Assembly: GCA_032164245.1 (NCBI GenBank)
Contig: JAVMKO010000003.1
Coordinates: 37,264,890 to 37,328,889, forward strand
From: Sternotherus odoratus
Taxonomy: Eukaryota > Chordata > Testudines > Kinosternidae
Direction: 5' to 3'
Length of the DNA: 64,000 bases
This document shows, one piece after another, positions 1-10,223 of the stretch. The translations under genes were made by a program, and so were the position numbers. The notes under the pieces are model-generated. The model had not been told where the DNA came from. It ran no database searches and saw only the letters and a list, made by a program, of their open reading frames with translations. The stretch's first letter is position 1. Every line of letters starts with the position of its first letter.

Positions 1-439
1 TAAAATTACCACATACAAGCAAGATACATTGCTGTCCACTAGGAGCACAAAGTTAATCTTACACCTGAATATACAAGCTGAAAAGATTTGTTCATAACAA
101 ATCTGGTACATTTTTATCTTTACTGTGACGAACAACGTATGCCATTCTTTAGTGACTGGTACTCCATATAAGAGTAGATTTTTGGTAATATAACAATCAC
201 TGAAGATAATGAAGTTTTGGAGGCAGAAGGAAGACAGGGTCAAGCCTGTAAGAATTATAAGAATAATGGAAAATATTTTGCTTCCATTGTAATAATCTGT
301 GTGGTGTTTATCTGACAGCAATAAAAGGGGTGTGAAGAACATGGGAGATATCTGTATTATTTTTTCTGAATATTATATGCACCTTTTTCTATGATTGACC
401 ATCATGATGCCTGTCACAGGAGGACAAAGAATTAACTTA
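1..439. other. AT-rich sequence, nothing recognised
   Basis: No exon-like frame with splice borders and no repeat that I can name. If the collagen gene to the right continues in this direction, this is intron. Confidence 0.4.
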
Positions 440-690
440 GGCTATGTCTACACTACATCATTTACAGCGGCACCAATACAGCTGTGCCACAGTAGCACTT
501 CTGGTGACGATGCTATAAGCAGACAGGAGAGATCTCTCCTTCTGGCTTAATAACTCCACCTCTTAACTGTGAGATGCAGTAGCTATGTCATCGGCACTTA
601 GGTCAGTATAATTTAAATTGCTCAAGGAGGTGACTTTTCACACCCCAGAGCAATGTAAATTATACCAATGTAATTATAGCATAGACATAT
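440..690. mobile_element. MITE with GGCTATGTCTACACTAC-type ends
   Basis: The left end reads ggctatgtctacactac and the right end reads agcatagacatat, which is close to its reverse complement. The centre has further inverted segments, for example ggtcagtataat near 602 against attataccaatg near 659. No coding capacity. The sequence resembles a non-autonomous DNA transposon that I know as very common in turtle genomes. The superfamily and the target duplication are not clear. Confidence 0.6.
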
Positions 691-1030
691 GTGATGGGTG
701 GGATCACAGAAGCCCCTTTGGGAACTGCCAACTGATGTGCTGAAACTGCTTCTGAGCCTGTTTCCCCTGCCAACTTGGGACTTCAGAACACTGTCTGGTT
801 TGAGCCAGGCATGCTAGCCTGCTGCAAACCCAGACCCAGGTCTGAACCACATCCCCCAACAGCTGCAGGCTTAACTGAAAACAGCTCCAGAAGTGCTCCT
901 GTCTCCAGCACTCAGACACCCAACTCCCAATGGGGTCCAAACCCCAAATAAATCCATTTTACTCTGCATATAGCTTAACTACAGTAGGCCCTCAGCTATA
1001 TTTCATATTTCTAGTTTGAGACACAAGAAT
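691..1030. mobile_element. probable LTR/ERV-type interspersed repeat fragment
   Basis: Starts tgtgatgggtgggatcacag and contains an AATAAA at about 947, as the end of an LTR might. It matches my memory of a widespread turtle LTR-like repeat. I see no second copy here and no clear duplication at its borders, so the borders are approximate. The short open frame on the minus strand (704-940) is not a gene. Confidence 0.4.
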
Positions 1031-1382
1031 GATACATACAAATAGGATGACCACACTCAGTCGTTTATAACCTTTATAATGATACCTTACAGGAGACCTT
1101 CTGCATGAAGCATATTCAGTTACATTATATTCATATCAATTAGCATATTTTCATCAAATCATATAGAGTTCAACATCACAAGGTAGTCTTAGCCCTCCTC
1201 TTCAGGATGGCAGACAGTGGATACAGACAGCCCAATATTTAACCAAGCAATATAGGTATCAAGAGTTGTAGTCCCAGGGGAGACTACTGGCCAAAGTGTA
1301 TTGACTGCCTAATGATCCACTGTAACAATCTCTTGTGTTGTGTCTAAGAGCAAAGTGTGTGTGTGATTTTGTAGTCCATATG

Positions 1383-2300
1383 TGTAGTGAAGCGGAGTGG
1401 CCTCCCATGGACCCGGAGGGGGAGGAACCCTTCACTGAACCCTGGTGGGCGAAGTCAGGCCATGTTCAACCCTCCCACTGGAAGTCAATGGATGGGACAG
1501 GAAGTATAAAAAGCAGGTCTGGAAGCTCAGTTGGACTGTAGCTGCCAGGGGAGCCAGATGTCTCCTGCTTGCTCCAGAGCTGGGAGACTGTTGCAAGCCT
1601 CTGGGGGGCTGAGGACTGGCCAGCCGTATGCCAACCTGACCACGGAGGAGTTGCTAGAAGTAGCACAGGCCTTCTACCCTGATGATCTGGACCACCTCCT
1701 GCCAACCCAGGTACAATCCGAGGGGGAGTTAGGATGTGGCCCGGGGCAGCTGACTCAAGACGGGCTGCAGTACCGCCTGAGTTTAGGTCAGCATATTACG
1801 GTCAGGATCCCCACTGACCCAGTGGCAAATCCTGCTGCCACTGTTAGGGCCCTGGGCCAGGATGCAGTGTAGTGGATGGGCCTGTGCCCCCACACCACCA
1901 CCCTAACCGTGGGGCAGCAGTCTCCCCCTCTCTACACCTTGGAGCCAGTATTTGTCAGCCATACACTGGAGGCAGGATGCCCGAACCCCTTGCTGCTCAG
2001 CCTCACCACAGACCTGAACCCTAGACTCCTGTTGTCCCACCCTGACTGATGGTCTGGGCTACTTACCTTCCATCGTTGCTTGACCCTGAAACAGGCCCAA
2101 GCTATAGACTCACTTCCCCACACTGCCTGAGGGCCTGGGCCACCTAAATCCCTTTTGCTGCTGGGCCACGAACACAGGCCCGAGCTATAGACTCTTCCCA
2201 TGCTGCTAATTCCCTACGATAGACGACATCCAGAGATGTAGTGAGGCAGACTGGCCTCCATGGTTCCAGAGGGGGAGGAACCCCACCACTGAACCACGAC
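1383..2300 (+). mobile_element. degenerate LTR retrotransposon, two LTR-start copies
   Basis: A block starting tgtagtgaagcggagtggcc at 1383 recurs in diverged form at 2237 (tgtagtgaggcagactggcc). Both continue into a shared agggggaggaaccc segment. The first copy carries a TATA-like tataaaaag at about 1505, as an LTR promoter would. The 1531-1872 frame between them is short and matches nothing I know. The second copy breaks off near 2300. I infer a truncated gypsy- or ERV-type element or two tandem LTR pieces; no target duplication was found. Confidence 0.45.
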
Positions 2301-3046
2301 ACTGTTACTTGCTTTAACTATCACAGAGTCTCTGAAGGGAGAAATACTAATCTAGAGCACCCACAAATTGTGGATCTCGTGATTTGAGAGTCAACACTGA
2401 TCTTAGGGCACAGGGTAGCTGGATCACAGGGTCCCCCATCCTGAGAAGCAATACCAGACTTGGAGGCTGTACACCTGGAGTATGCCTCAAAGGCCAGATA
2501 TAGAAAAGAAGTGCCTGAATGATATGGTATCTCAGTAAATTGAAAAGCCCGGGGATCCAGAGGTTTGGATCTAATGCAGCCGTCTGGTGAGCATGTACCA
2601 GGGGGAGCTTAGCAAGAGTCAATCAGCAAAGCTCCATGACATTTATTTCACTAATTTAAAAAGAACAAACACTAAAGCCAATGAAACAGTGTTAAATAAT
2701 GTTAAAAAAAATACACAGTGACAGATTCTGAGCAGTGATCTACATTCTCACAGATTGATCTTCATGGGAATAAATAGAGAAGATGCAAGGAGTTTACTAT
2801 TAAATGGGACCCTTATAATCATGTAGCCCCACCTCATGCTTAACATAGGCCATAGAATTTCACTCGGTGATCCTGCATCAAGCCCATAACTTCTAGTTCA
2901 GTTACAGCATATTTCAGGAAGACAATCCCGATTTAAAGATTTCCATCACTTTCTTTGGTAAGTTGGTCCAATGCTAGTTACCTTAACTGTTGAAACTAAC
3001 TAGTGGATTTAAGGAAATGTATGTAAGTATGTGCTTTAGTTATTAC
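2301..3046. other. non-coding stretch, probably intron of the collagen locus
   Basis: Contains AT-rich sequence and a diverged segment with a 91-codon minus-strand frame (2347-2622) that lacks splice borders and any recognised motif. Nothing further was recognised. Confidence 0.35.
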
Positions 3047-3100
3047 CCTAGGTCCTTCTTGGCCTGGTAAACCATCAGTCCCAGAGAAGCCTTCATCGCC
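3047..3100 (-). CDS. collagen triple-helix exon, 54 nt (intact)
   Basis: This is a 54-nt minus-strand exon, the classic collagen exon size. It is bounded by an acceptor ending cttctag and a donor gtaata. It reads in phase 0 as six perfect triplets: GDE GFS GTD GLP GQE GPR. It is the last exon of the collagen-like gene that I can find here, so the gene continues beyond the left edge of the window or its remaining exons are unrecognisable. Of the five helix exons found, this is the only one with all glycines and both splice sites intact. Confidence 0.75.
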
Positions 3101-3270
3101 CTAGAAGCACAACAACAGACAAAGACAAAATTGAGTTCTTAACATGTAAGATAATCAACTTATGTTGTATGTAGGTATGGAACAGTGATGCCTTTGTTTT
3201 CTGTATGCTGCACCTTAAAATTTCTAGACAGCTGCCATTTCCTCCCAGAACAACTGCAAAGTCTATTATA

Positions 3271-3992
3271 GTGAGGGTTGCTAAGCGTCCAGTTTTCGAC
3301 CAGAATACCCGGTCAGAAAGAGACCCTGGAAGCTTCAGTCAGCACCATGGACCGGGCCAGTAAAAGTCCAGCTGGTGGTGCAGCAGGGCTAAGGCAGGCT
3401 CCCTGCCTGCCCTGGCTCTGCACGACTCTTGGAAGTGGCTGGCATGTCTGGCTCCTAGGCACGGGAGTGGCCAGGGAGGCTCCGTGCACTGCCCCCACTC
3501 TGAGCACTGGCTCCACAGCTCCCATTGGCCAGAAACTGGAAGCCAGACATGCCAGCCATTTTCCAGGACCTTCACAGAGCCAGGGCAGGCAGGAAGCCTG
3601 CCTTAGCCCCACTGTGCCACGGACAGAGAGCCACCTGAGATAAATGCCACCTGGCTGGAGCCCACACCCCAAATCCCCTCCTGCACCCAAACTCCCTCCC
3701 GAACCCTGCACCCCTTCCTGCACCCCAAGCCCCTGCCCCACCTTGACCCCCCGCCTGCACCCCAAACCTCTCATCCTTGGCCCCACCCCCAGAGCCTGCA
3801 CTCTCAGATGGGGAGCCCTCACTTCCTCCTGCACCCCAAGTCCCTGACCCAGCCCAGTGAAAGTGAGTGAGGGTGGGGTGAGCGAACGATGGAGGGAGAA
3901 CAGATGGAGTGAGTGGGAGGCAGGGCCTCAGAGAAGGGGCAGGAGCAGGGCAAAGGTATTCAGTTTAGTGCAGTTAGAATGTTGGCAATCCA
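3271..3992. mobile_element. hAT-like element with a large internal hairpin
   Basis: The ends are weakly inverted (agggttgctaa near 3274, ttggcaatcca near 3982). Inside, 3386-3455 is the imperfect reverse complement of 3539-3610, with a loop of about 83 nt. After that comes C-rich sequence built from repeated CCCTGCACCCC-like units (3660-3850). Several overlapping frames of up to 173 codons arise from the GC-rich composition and the hairpin and are not genes. It lies in an intron of the collagen locus. Confidence 0.5.
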
Positions 3993-4246
3993 GATTACAG
4001 AGGAGACATTCTGTGCTACCTCATTAAGGTTTTTACTTCTGTTCTTCCTAGAAAAATACAATCCTAAATAAAAGTCATTTTAGGTTGGAGATATATAGGG
4101 GTTTTTTGGTGTGTATTGATAGAACAGACACCTAAACAACATATTAACACATTCAAAATACTGTATGAGGGACAGTTCAATTCTAGGTATAGCAAGGTTG
4201 TTTTGCAGTGTGTATGCAATATTGTCTTCTCTCTAACGCATAGTAT

Positions 4247-4300
4247 CTTCACTCCTTGGAATCCCATGATTCCCACAATCCCAGTTCTCCCTGATCTCCC
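4247..4300 (-). pseudogene. collagen triple-helix exon relic, both splice sites lost
   Basis: Read on the minus strand, 54 nt give six perfect triplets: GRS GRT GIV GIM GFQ GVK. The two bases before the first Gly codon are CA, not AG, and the two after the last codon are AT, not GT. If the AG one base further in is used as acceptor, the exon becomes 53 nt and shifts the frame, as expected if one G had been deleted. The open frame continues into both introns. This is a clear collagen exon by sequence, but it is probably no longer spliced correctly. Confidence 0.65.
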
Positions 4301-4999
4301 TGAAATGTTAAAAAAAATAACTAATTCAGTACTGGACACAAACATTTAATACACACAACCTCTATTTCATGTAGTATATCTGTGTAAACCTCCAACAGAA
4401 ATCTAAAACAGAAGTGCACTAAATAGTAATGAGTTACCAGGGATCCCAATGCACTTTACATAGAAATCTTTATGTAGGAATCCCGTGTATATAATTGAAA
4501 TACTATAGCACTTTATTGTCTGTGCAAGAATAAGTCACTCACTACTGAAATGCAGCCACCCTTGTGGTGGAACATAGCAACCCTTCTGGACCAACAACAC
4601 AACACAGCAATTTTTAGGAGGGAGGGGTGAAAAAATGCTTTCAATTGAAATTACTAGGAAAATCTTAGTTATTCAGAGTGTAACAAGTGACCCAAGAATT
4701 TGGACAAGACACTATGGGATCATTAAAAGAGCACAGTCAGAACTTCAGTGACAAAACCTATCAGCGGTTCATTGCCCTGTAGAACCACGCTGGAGAAATG
4801 GGTCAGTCACCAGTTGGAGAAAATAATGCCATCTACTGAGTCATCATCGTCATTTTTGGCAGCACCCTGTTTTTTCCATGAAGGTTCCCCACCCTAGCAC
4901 TGACAAGGTCTGAGCTTGTTTCTTTTGCTTTTGAGATCACAGCCATAGTGAAACAGAGCAAATGGCAAGCTTAACTTGGGAGATAAATAAAAAAATAAC

Positions 5000-5053
5000 C
5001 TTTTCTCCTTTTGCCCCAGGTTCTCCTCTATTTCCGGGTGTTCCAGATACCTC
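5000..5053 (-). CDS. collagen triple-helix exon, 54 nt, first Gly replaced by Glu
   Basis: Acceptor ttctcttag, 54 nt in phase 0, donor gttatt (GT present but far from the consensus). It reads EVS GTP GNR GEP GAK GEK. The first triplet should begin with Gly; GAG is one G-to-A change from GGG. Five of six glycines remain. In a working collagen a Gly-to-Glu change in the helix would normally be damaging, although FACIT collagens do tolerate natural interruptions. Confidence 0.65.
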
Positions 5054-5255
5054 CTAAGAGAAAAATTAAGTAGTTAGTACTAACAACTGCTTCCAGTACA
5101 TAAAATATTTACAGTTATGATTACCACTGCAATACAGACATTGCCATAATGTGTCTTGCATTTCTGTGATACCCTGGACAAGATCATACACTACAATATG
5201 TACCACACAGAGATACTTCCATGAGGATTTAAAGCATTTAGATATATGTACTTAC

Positions 5256-5309
5256 CTTGAAGCTCTCTACTCCTGATAATCTTTTGAGACCTGGAGGACC
5301 TTGATCATC
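5256..5309 (-). CDS. collagen triple-helix exon, 54 nt, three of six Gly lost
   Basis: Acceptor tttcaaag, 54 nt in phase 0, donor gtaagt. It reads DDQ GPP GLK RLS GVE SFK. Triplets 1, 4 and 6 have Asp, Arg and Ser (codons GAT, AGA, AGC) where Gly is expected; each is one G-to-A change from a Gly codon. The splice sites and frame are good, so the exon is still structurally clean. As protein, half of the helix glycines are gone, which speaks against selection for triple-helix formation. Confidence 0.65.
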
Positions 5310-5936
5310 CTTTGAAAGAAAAGAAGATTATCAATCCAGAAAATACATTTGCACTAACTATAACTGCAAGAGTCAGTTTATCTATCTACCTAGTTTGCTG
5401 CCAGATCAGTTTGATGATGATTTCCCTGTAAACCATGATGATTTCCTAGCATTTTTGAACAGATATTACTACTTCAAATCAAAAACAAGTTACATGGACT
5501 AGAATCTTAGCTTCAGTAAATCACAATAGCTCTACTGACTTTAATGAAGCTATGCCCTAAATCAGCTTTGGCCCAAAATGATTTCTGATAGCAGATTCAT
5601 GGTTAACATTTCGTATTTACAGATGACGTGTTCTGTTCAATATTTTGGCAATAGTAACATGTCTCTGGGATCCTTCAAAGCACGAGTAGGTTGTTCATTT
5701 TCCCTTTTATATTTCACATAAAAATACATGGCAAAAAAGTTAATAGGCTTCTTAGTTTCCTGTTTGAGTCTAAACTTTGGCTTCATGCAGAATATAATGC
5801 AATACATGTAACCCTCTTGTTCCTTTTCCACCCTTAATGCCCACTAAACCCTTGAAGGAAAATCAAATAAAGTGTGATATAAACAAATGAAAATAATCAG
5901 ATATTTTTATATTCTTGAACAATAAATCAGTCATAC

Positions 5937-5990
5937 TTTTGGACCAGGGTCTCCAGCATTTCCATAATTTCCCAGGTTACCACGGACTCT
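5937..5990 (-). CDS. collagen triple-helix exon, 54 nt, first Gly replaced by Arg
   Basis: Acceptor ttaatag, 54 nt in phase 0, donor gtatga. It reads RVR GNL GNY GNA GDP GPK. The first triplet starts with AGA (Arg), one transition from GGA. This is the most upstream helix exon I can recognise with confidence. Between it and the end of the TSPN domain (10146) I would expect a linker exon and further helix exons, but see none. Confidence 0.65.
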
Positions 5991-6167
5991 CTATTAACAA
6001 GAAAAACAGTTTAATTGTTTAGTTTTAAATGAGGATAGTGCTAGTGAGTGTCATTGGAATGACTGCATTGAGAAGTTCTTTTTATTTCCACACAAAGTTA
6101 CAGCATGGGCAGAGTCAATGCCAGTTTCTCCCTGCTGCCAATCAAGGTCTTTAAGCCAGTCCAAGGG

Positions 6168-6463
6168 CTGGTCTTCACTGTGTGTGTGTGGGGGGGGGAT
6201 CGACTGAAGATATGCAACTTCAGCTAGCTAATAACATAGCTGAAGTCGGCATATCTTCAGCCAACTTACCTGCCGTCCTCATGGCGGCGGCAGTCAGCAG
6301 CGTGCTCCACCGTCGACTCCAGCTTGCACCTTGCTACAAGCTGGAGTTACAGGAGTCGACGGGGGCACCGCGGGCGATCGATTTCTCGCGTCTTAATGAG
6401 ACGCGAGAAATCAATCGCTAAAAAAGCGATTGCTACCCGTGATCCAGCAGGTAGTGAAGACCT
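6168..6463. mobile_element. MITE with nested palindromes
   Basis: The ends are inverted: ggtcttcact near 6170 and agtgaagacc at 6453-6462. Inside are strong hairpins: cttcagctagctaataacatagctgaag near 6220, and a GC-rich palindrome around 6374-6418 (gatttctcgcgtc ... gacgcgagaaatc). A g(t)n(g)n run sits next to the left end. It resembles a common turtle non-autonomous element. The 79-codon frame over it is not a gene. It lies in an intron of the collagen locus. Confidence 0.6.
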
Positions 6464-6554
6464 ACCCCAAGAGGAAGTGTATTTATAGCTAAGAGACTTA
6501 AGACCTCTATACACATTCTTCCCTTAGCTTCTCTACTGAATCTTGCAACAGCAT

Positions 6555-7160
6555 CTTGTGCAGGCCTGGGTAAACATTTTGGCTCAAGGGCCACATCGAG
6601 GTTGCAAAATTGTTTGGAGGGCCGGGTAGGGAAGCCTGGCCCCACCCCCTATCCAACTCTCGCCAACTTCCTGCCCCTCTCTGAACCCTCAACCCATCCA
6701 ACCTTCCCTGCCCCTTGTCCCCTGACCGCCCCCTCCAGGATCCCCCACCTTAACCACCTCTGGGGACCCAACCATCCGCTTCTTGTCCCATGACCTTCCC
6801 CTCCCAAGACCCCCCCTGCCCCTAATCACCCCCCGGGACTGCACACCCCATCTAAGCCCCCTTGCTCATTGTCCCCTGACTGTCCCCTCAGAGCCCCCAC
6901 CCTAACAGCCCCCCAAAAACTCCACATGCTCCCTGTCCCTTGAATGCCCCAACCCCTATCCATACCCCCACCCCCTGACAGGCCCCCAGGATTCCCTGCC
7001 CCTTATCCAAGGCCCTGGCCCAGCCCAGCCCTGACCCCCTTACCATGCCACTCAGGCCCACTGGAGTGAGGCTTGCTGCCCCACAGGAGCTTGCAGCCCT
7101 ACCCCTTTACCATACCGCTCAGAATGGCAGGAGCTCAGGCCCCACTGGAGCCAGTCATGC
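6555..7160. mobile_element. hAT-like, C-rich non-autonomous element
   Basis: Starts caggcctgggtaaacattttggctcaagggccacat, which resembles the end of a turtle hAT-type repeat. It then runs for about 500 bp through a C-rich, weakly periodic body of CCCCTGxCC-like units. The right border and target duplication are not defined. Confidence 0.5.
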
Positions 7161-7984
7161 CACTGGTTTCTAGTTTCCTGTAACATGAGATCACAGGACG
7201 GAAAGGGTTGAACTACAGATCATCGAACAAACGTTGATTAAGGAAGCTGCAAAATCCCTTGATCACTAGGTTTCAGCAGGAGCCTGGGCCAGAAAGGGGA
7301 GGAGCAGCCAGATCATTGCCCCCCCTTAGTGTTGCTGTTGTTGAAGCTCCCTTTTTTCCACCATGAACAGCAATGGTGAATATATCTTCAAAGCCACCTA
7401 CCTTTATTACTGAGGAATGCAGCCAATACAATGAAGGCATGTTGTCTTATTTAATATTAAAGACAAAGTAAAAATGGTAACTACCAGATTTCTCTCCTTT
7501 TTGCTCCTGGTGCAGGAGTAAAAAAAAAGGACATCATTTCTACAAAAATGAAAAATGGTCTTCACAAATAGAAAGTTGATTTTTAAATTATAAATTGTTC
7601 CTTGATCTCCTGGTCTCTCATGGGCACATCTCCATGCTGTGTTTCCAGTAAGACCCTGTTGAGCCCTTGCTCGCACTAATAAAGAAGAAACATGGTTTTT
7701 ATTTTCTGCATTGCAAATAGTGAGTTGAGGGACATGCCTGATTTGATGGCATGGGGACCTGCCATCTCTGTTCTCTGCCAATTGGCATTAGAAAATGTTC
7801 CTGGATCATATAAGAGCTGGCACTAGGCACACACATCAGGTGTATGGCTTGGAGAGTGCTTGCTCCATCAGCTTTCACATTAAGCAGAACCTGAATGTAG
7901 TGGCCTGTTGGGAACCCCCTATGTACTTTGAGAGGTACACTCTACAAACCCAGTCTCACAAGGAGTGCTGCCACACCCTGGTTT

Positions 7985-8362
7985 CAATAAAGTTTGTGGA
8001 CAATACCAAGCTGGGCGGGGTTGTAAGTGCTTTGAAGGATAGGATTAAAATTCAAAATGATCTGGACAAACAGGAGAAATGGTCTGAAGTAAACAGGATG
8101 AAATTCAAAGTATTCGACTTACGAAGGAACAACCAGATGCATACATACAAAATGGGAAATGGCTGCCTAGGAAGGAGTACTGCAGAAAGGGATCTGGCGG
8201 TCATAGTGGATCATAAGCTAAACATGAGTCAACACTGTAACACTATTGCAAAAGAAAAAAAGTAAACATCATTCTGGGATGTATTAACAGGAGTATTGTA
8301 CGCAAGAAATGAGAAGTAATTCTTCTGCTCTACTCCATTCTGATTAGGCCTCAATTGGAGTA
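7985..8362 (+). mobile_element. CR1 LINE, 3' part, left half (interrupted)
   Basis: Plus-strand CR1 from the reverse transcriptase C-terminal region. The frame includes a FVDNTKLGG stretch, a relic of the FADDTKL motif, and the usual downstream text (nqmhtykmgn, dLaVivDHKLnMS). It ends at ggagTA at 8362, where another element has inserted; the same CR1 resumes at 9196. The 156-codon frame (7795-8265) begins in unrelated sequence and is not a host gene. Confidence 0.85.
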
Positions 8363-9195
8363 AAAACCCCGATTTAACGAACCCCAATTTAACGGACTTC
8401 GGATGCAACGGACAAAATTTCCGATGCATCCGAAATCCGTTTTTTGCGGGCTGGCTGCCAACTCCCAGCTGCCGCCCGGGTCCCGTCAGCAGGCGGGCTG
8501 GCCGCTGGCTCCCGCCCGGGTCCCTCCTGTGGGCGGGCTCCCAGCTCCCGCCTGCGGGTGGGCTGGCTGGCTGCCCGGTCCTGCCTGCAGGTGGGCTGGC
8601 TTCCGGCTCCCCCCCCCCGTCCCCCCGGGTCCCGCCTGCGGGCGGGCTGGCAGTTCCCAGGTCCCGCCTGCAGGCGGGCTGCTGGCTCCCAGCTCCCGCC
8701 TGCGGGCGGGCTGGCTGGCTGCTCCCGGCTCCCGCCTGCGGGCGGGCTGGCTGGCTGCAGGCTCCCGCCTGCGGGCGGGCTGGCACCTCCCAGCTCCCGC
8801 CTGCGGGCGGGCTGCCGGCTCCCAGCTCCCGGCTCCCACCTGCGGGTGGGCTGCCGGCTCCCGCCCGAGTCCCAGCAGCCAGGACCCGGCTTCCGCCCGG
8901 GTCCCAGTAGCGGTCAGGCTGCCGGTTCTCGGCTCCCGCCCAAGTCCCAGCAGCCGGGACCCGGGCGGGCTGGCTGAAGGCTCCCGGCTACCGGCTGCCG
9001 CCCGGGTCCCAGCAGCCGGGACCCGAGCGGGCTGACTCACAGCTCCCGTGATACAGTAAAACCTCGATATAACGGACTAATTCGGGCGGGCTGCTGCTCC
9101 AACACCTCTTTTTTTTTTAATTATTAAATAACGGACTTTCGGCTTTAACGGACACCCCCTTGCCCGAATTAGTCCGTTATATCGAGGTTTTACTG
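8363..9195 (-). mobile_element. pogo/Tigger-like element with GC-rich minisatellite core (copy 1)
   Basis: Inserted into CR1 with a TA duplication (8361-8362 and 9196-9197). The left end (aaaaccccgatttaacg) has lost the terminal CAGT; the right end is ggttttactg. From 8440 to about 9045 it is a tandem array of units like ggctcccgcctgcgggcgggctggct. The last 142 nt (9054-9195) form a palindrome with its own cagtaaaacctcgatataacgg end. The same architecture, inverted, occurs at 23596-24359. The overlapping frames of 177-210 codons are products of the array. No transposase is present. Confidence 0.7.
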
Positions 9196-9705
9196 TATTG
9201 TGTCCATTTCTGGATGCCACATTTCAGGAAAGATGTGGACTAACTGGAAAGTCCAGAGAAGAGCAACAAAAATGATTAAAGGTCTAGAAAACATGACCTA
9301 TGAGGGAAGATTGAAAAAAATTAGGTTTGTTTAGTTTGGAAAAGAGAAGACTGAGGGGGGACATGATAACAGTTTTCAAGTACATTAAATGTTATTACAA
9401 GGAGGAGGGAGAAAAATTTCTCCTAACCTCTGAGGATAGGACAAGAGGCAATGGGTTTAAAGTGCAGCAAGGGCGAATTACTTTGGACATTAGGAAAAAC
9501 TTCCTAACTTTCAGGGTGGTTAAGAACAGGAATAAATTGCCTGGGAAGGTTGTGGAATCTCCGTTATTGGGGATTTTTAAGAGCAGGTTGGACAAACACC
9601 TCTCAGGGATGGCCTAGATAATACTTAGTCCTGCCTTGAGTGCAGGGGACTGGACTAGATAACCACTCGAGGTCCCTTCCAATTCTATGATTCTAGGAAG
9701 TAGTA
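9196..9705 (+). mobile_element. CR1 LINE, 3' end (right half)
   Basis: Continuation of the CR1 copy broken at 8362. It contains the ORF2 C-terminal stretch, with motifs such as LEKRRLRGDMI, and ends in the CR1 3' UTR with the tail ccaattctatgattct. It lies in an intron of the collagen locus and is inactive because of truncation and insertion. Confidence 0.9.
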
Positions 9706-9983
9706 ATAACAAACACCAAATATTTGGTCTCCATCATCAGCACCACCACTATAAAAAAAATCCCAGCACCCTGAAGCTCATTCTCAACTATTAATGCCCT
9801 GCCCCATTTCCAGATTATATCCTTCTGAATCTGCATAACAATGACAATACCCTGAGCCCCATTCTATCCCTTCTTCAGTCCCTTAGCAAAAAGCATCCTG
9901 ATCCACCCAGCTGCCAAACATTTCCTCTGCTCCCCATGTGACATATGATTTAGGGAAGTCTCCCCTGTTTGTTATTACTACTT

Positions 9984-10090
9984 CATAGCATCACAGAATT
10001 GGAAGGGATCTTTAGAGGTCATCTAGTCCAGTCCCCTGTATATCTCATTGCACACAGAACACTGCAAACCCTGTGCCCTCTCTGTAGGTC
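9984..10090 (-). mobile_element. CR1 3' end fragment
   Basis: Reverse-oriented CR1 tail: catagcatcacagaattggaagggatc followed by tagaggtcatctagtccagtcccctg. Fades out after about 10090. Confidence 0.75.
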
Positions 10091-10145
10091 AGTGCTGAAT
10101 CAAAGAGGTTCATGAAAGAATCAAAGAGGCACATGGCCTACTCAC

Positions 10146-10223
10146 AATATCTGAAAGCTCACAGTAGCCTTCTGAGTAAGCTTTATCTGCATCACAGTGC
10201 ATTTCAAGTTGTTGTAAATCCAC
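10146..10223 (-). pseudogene. TSPN-domain terminal exon with broken splice acceptor
   Basis: On the minus strand, 78 nt read VDLQQLEMHCDADKAYSEGY and then CELSDI in phase 0, up to a good donor (gtgagt). DLQQL-x-x-x-C-D and a second Cys about ten residues later is the conserved end of FACIT TSPN domains. It continues directly from the previous exon's ...ESPVL. The dinucleotide just before the first codon is TG, not AG, and the nearest upstream AG (26 nt away) would put the exon out of frame. Either this acceptor was lost by mutation or a rare non-canonical site is used. Sequence homology is clear; ability to splice is doubtful. Confidence 0.65.

Noticed and set aside
8229..9040. Overlapping frames of 177-210 codons with PARPQAG- and ACGRAG-type repeats
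   Set aside because: Products of the GC-rich array in the Tigger-like element; open in both strands and not conserved protein-like.
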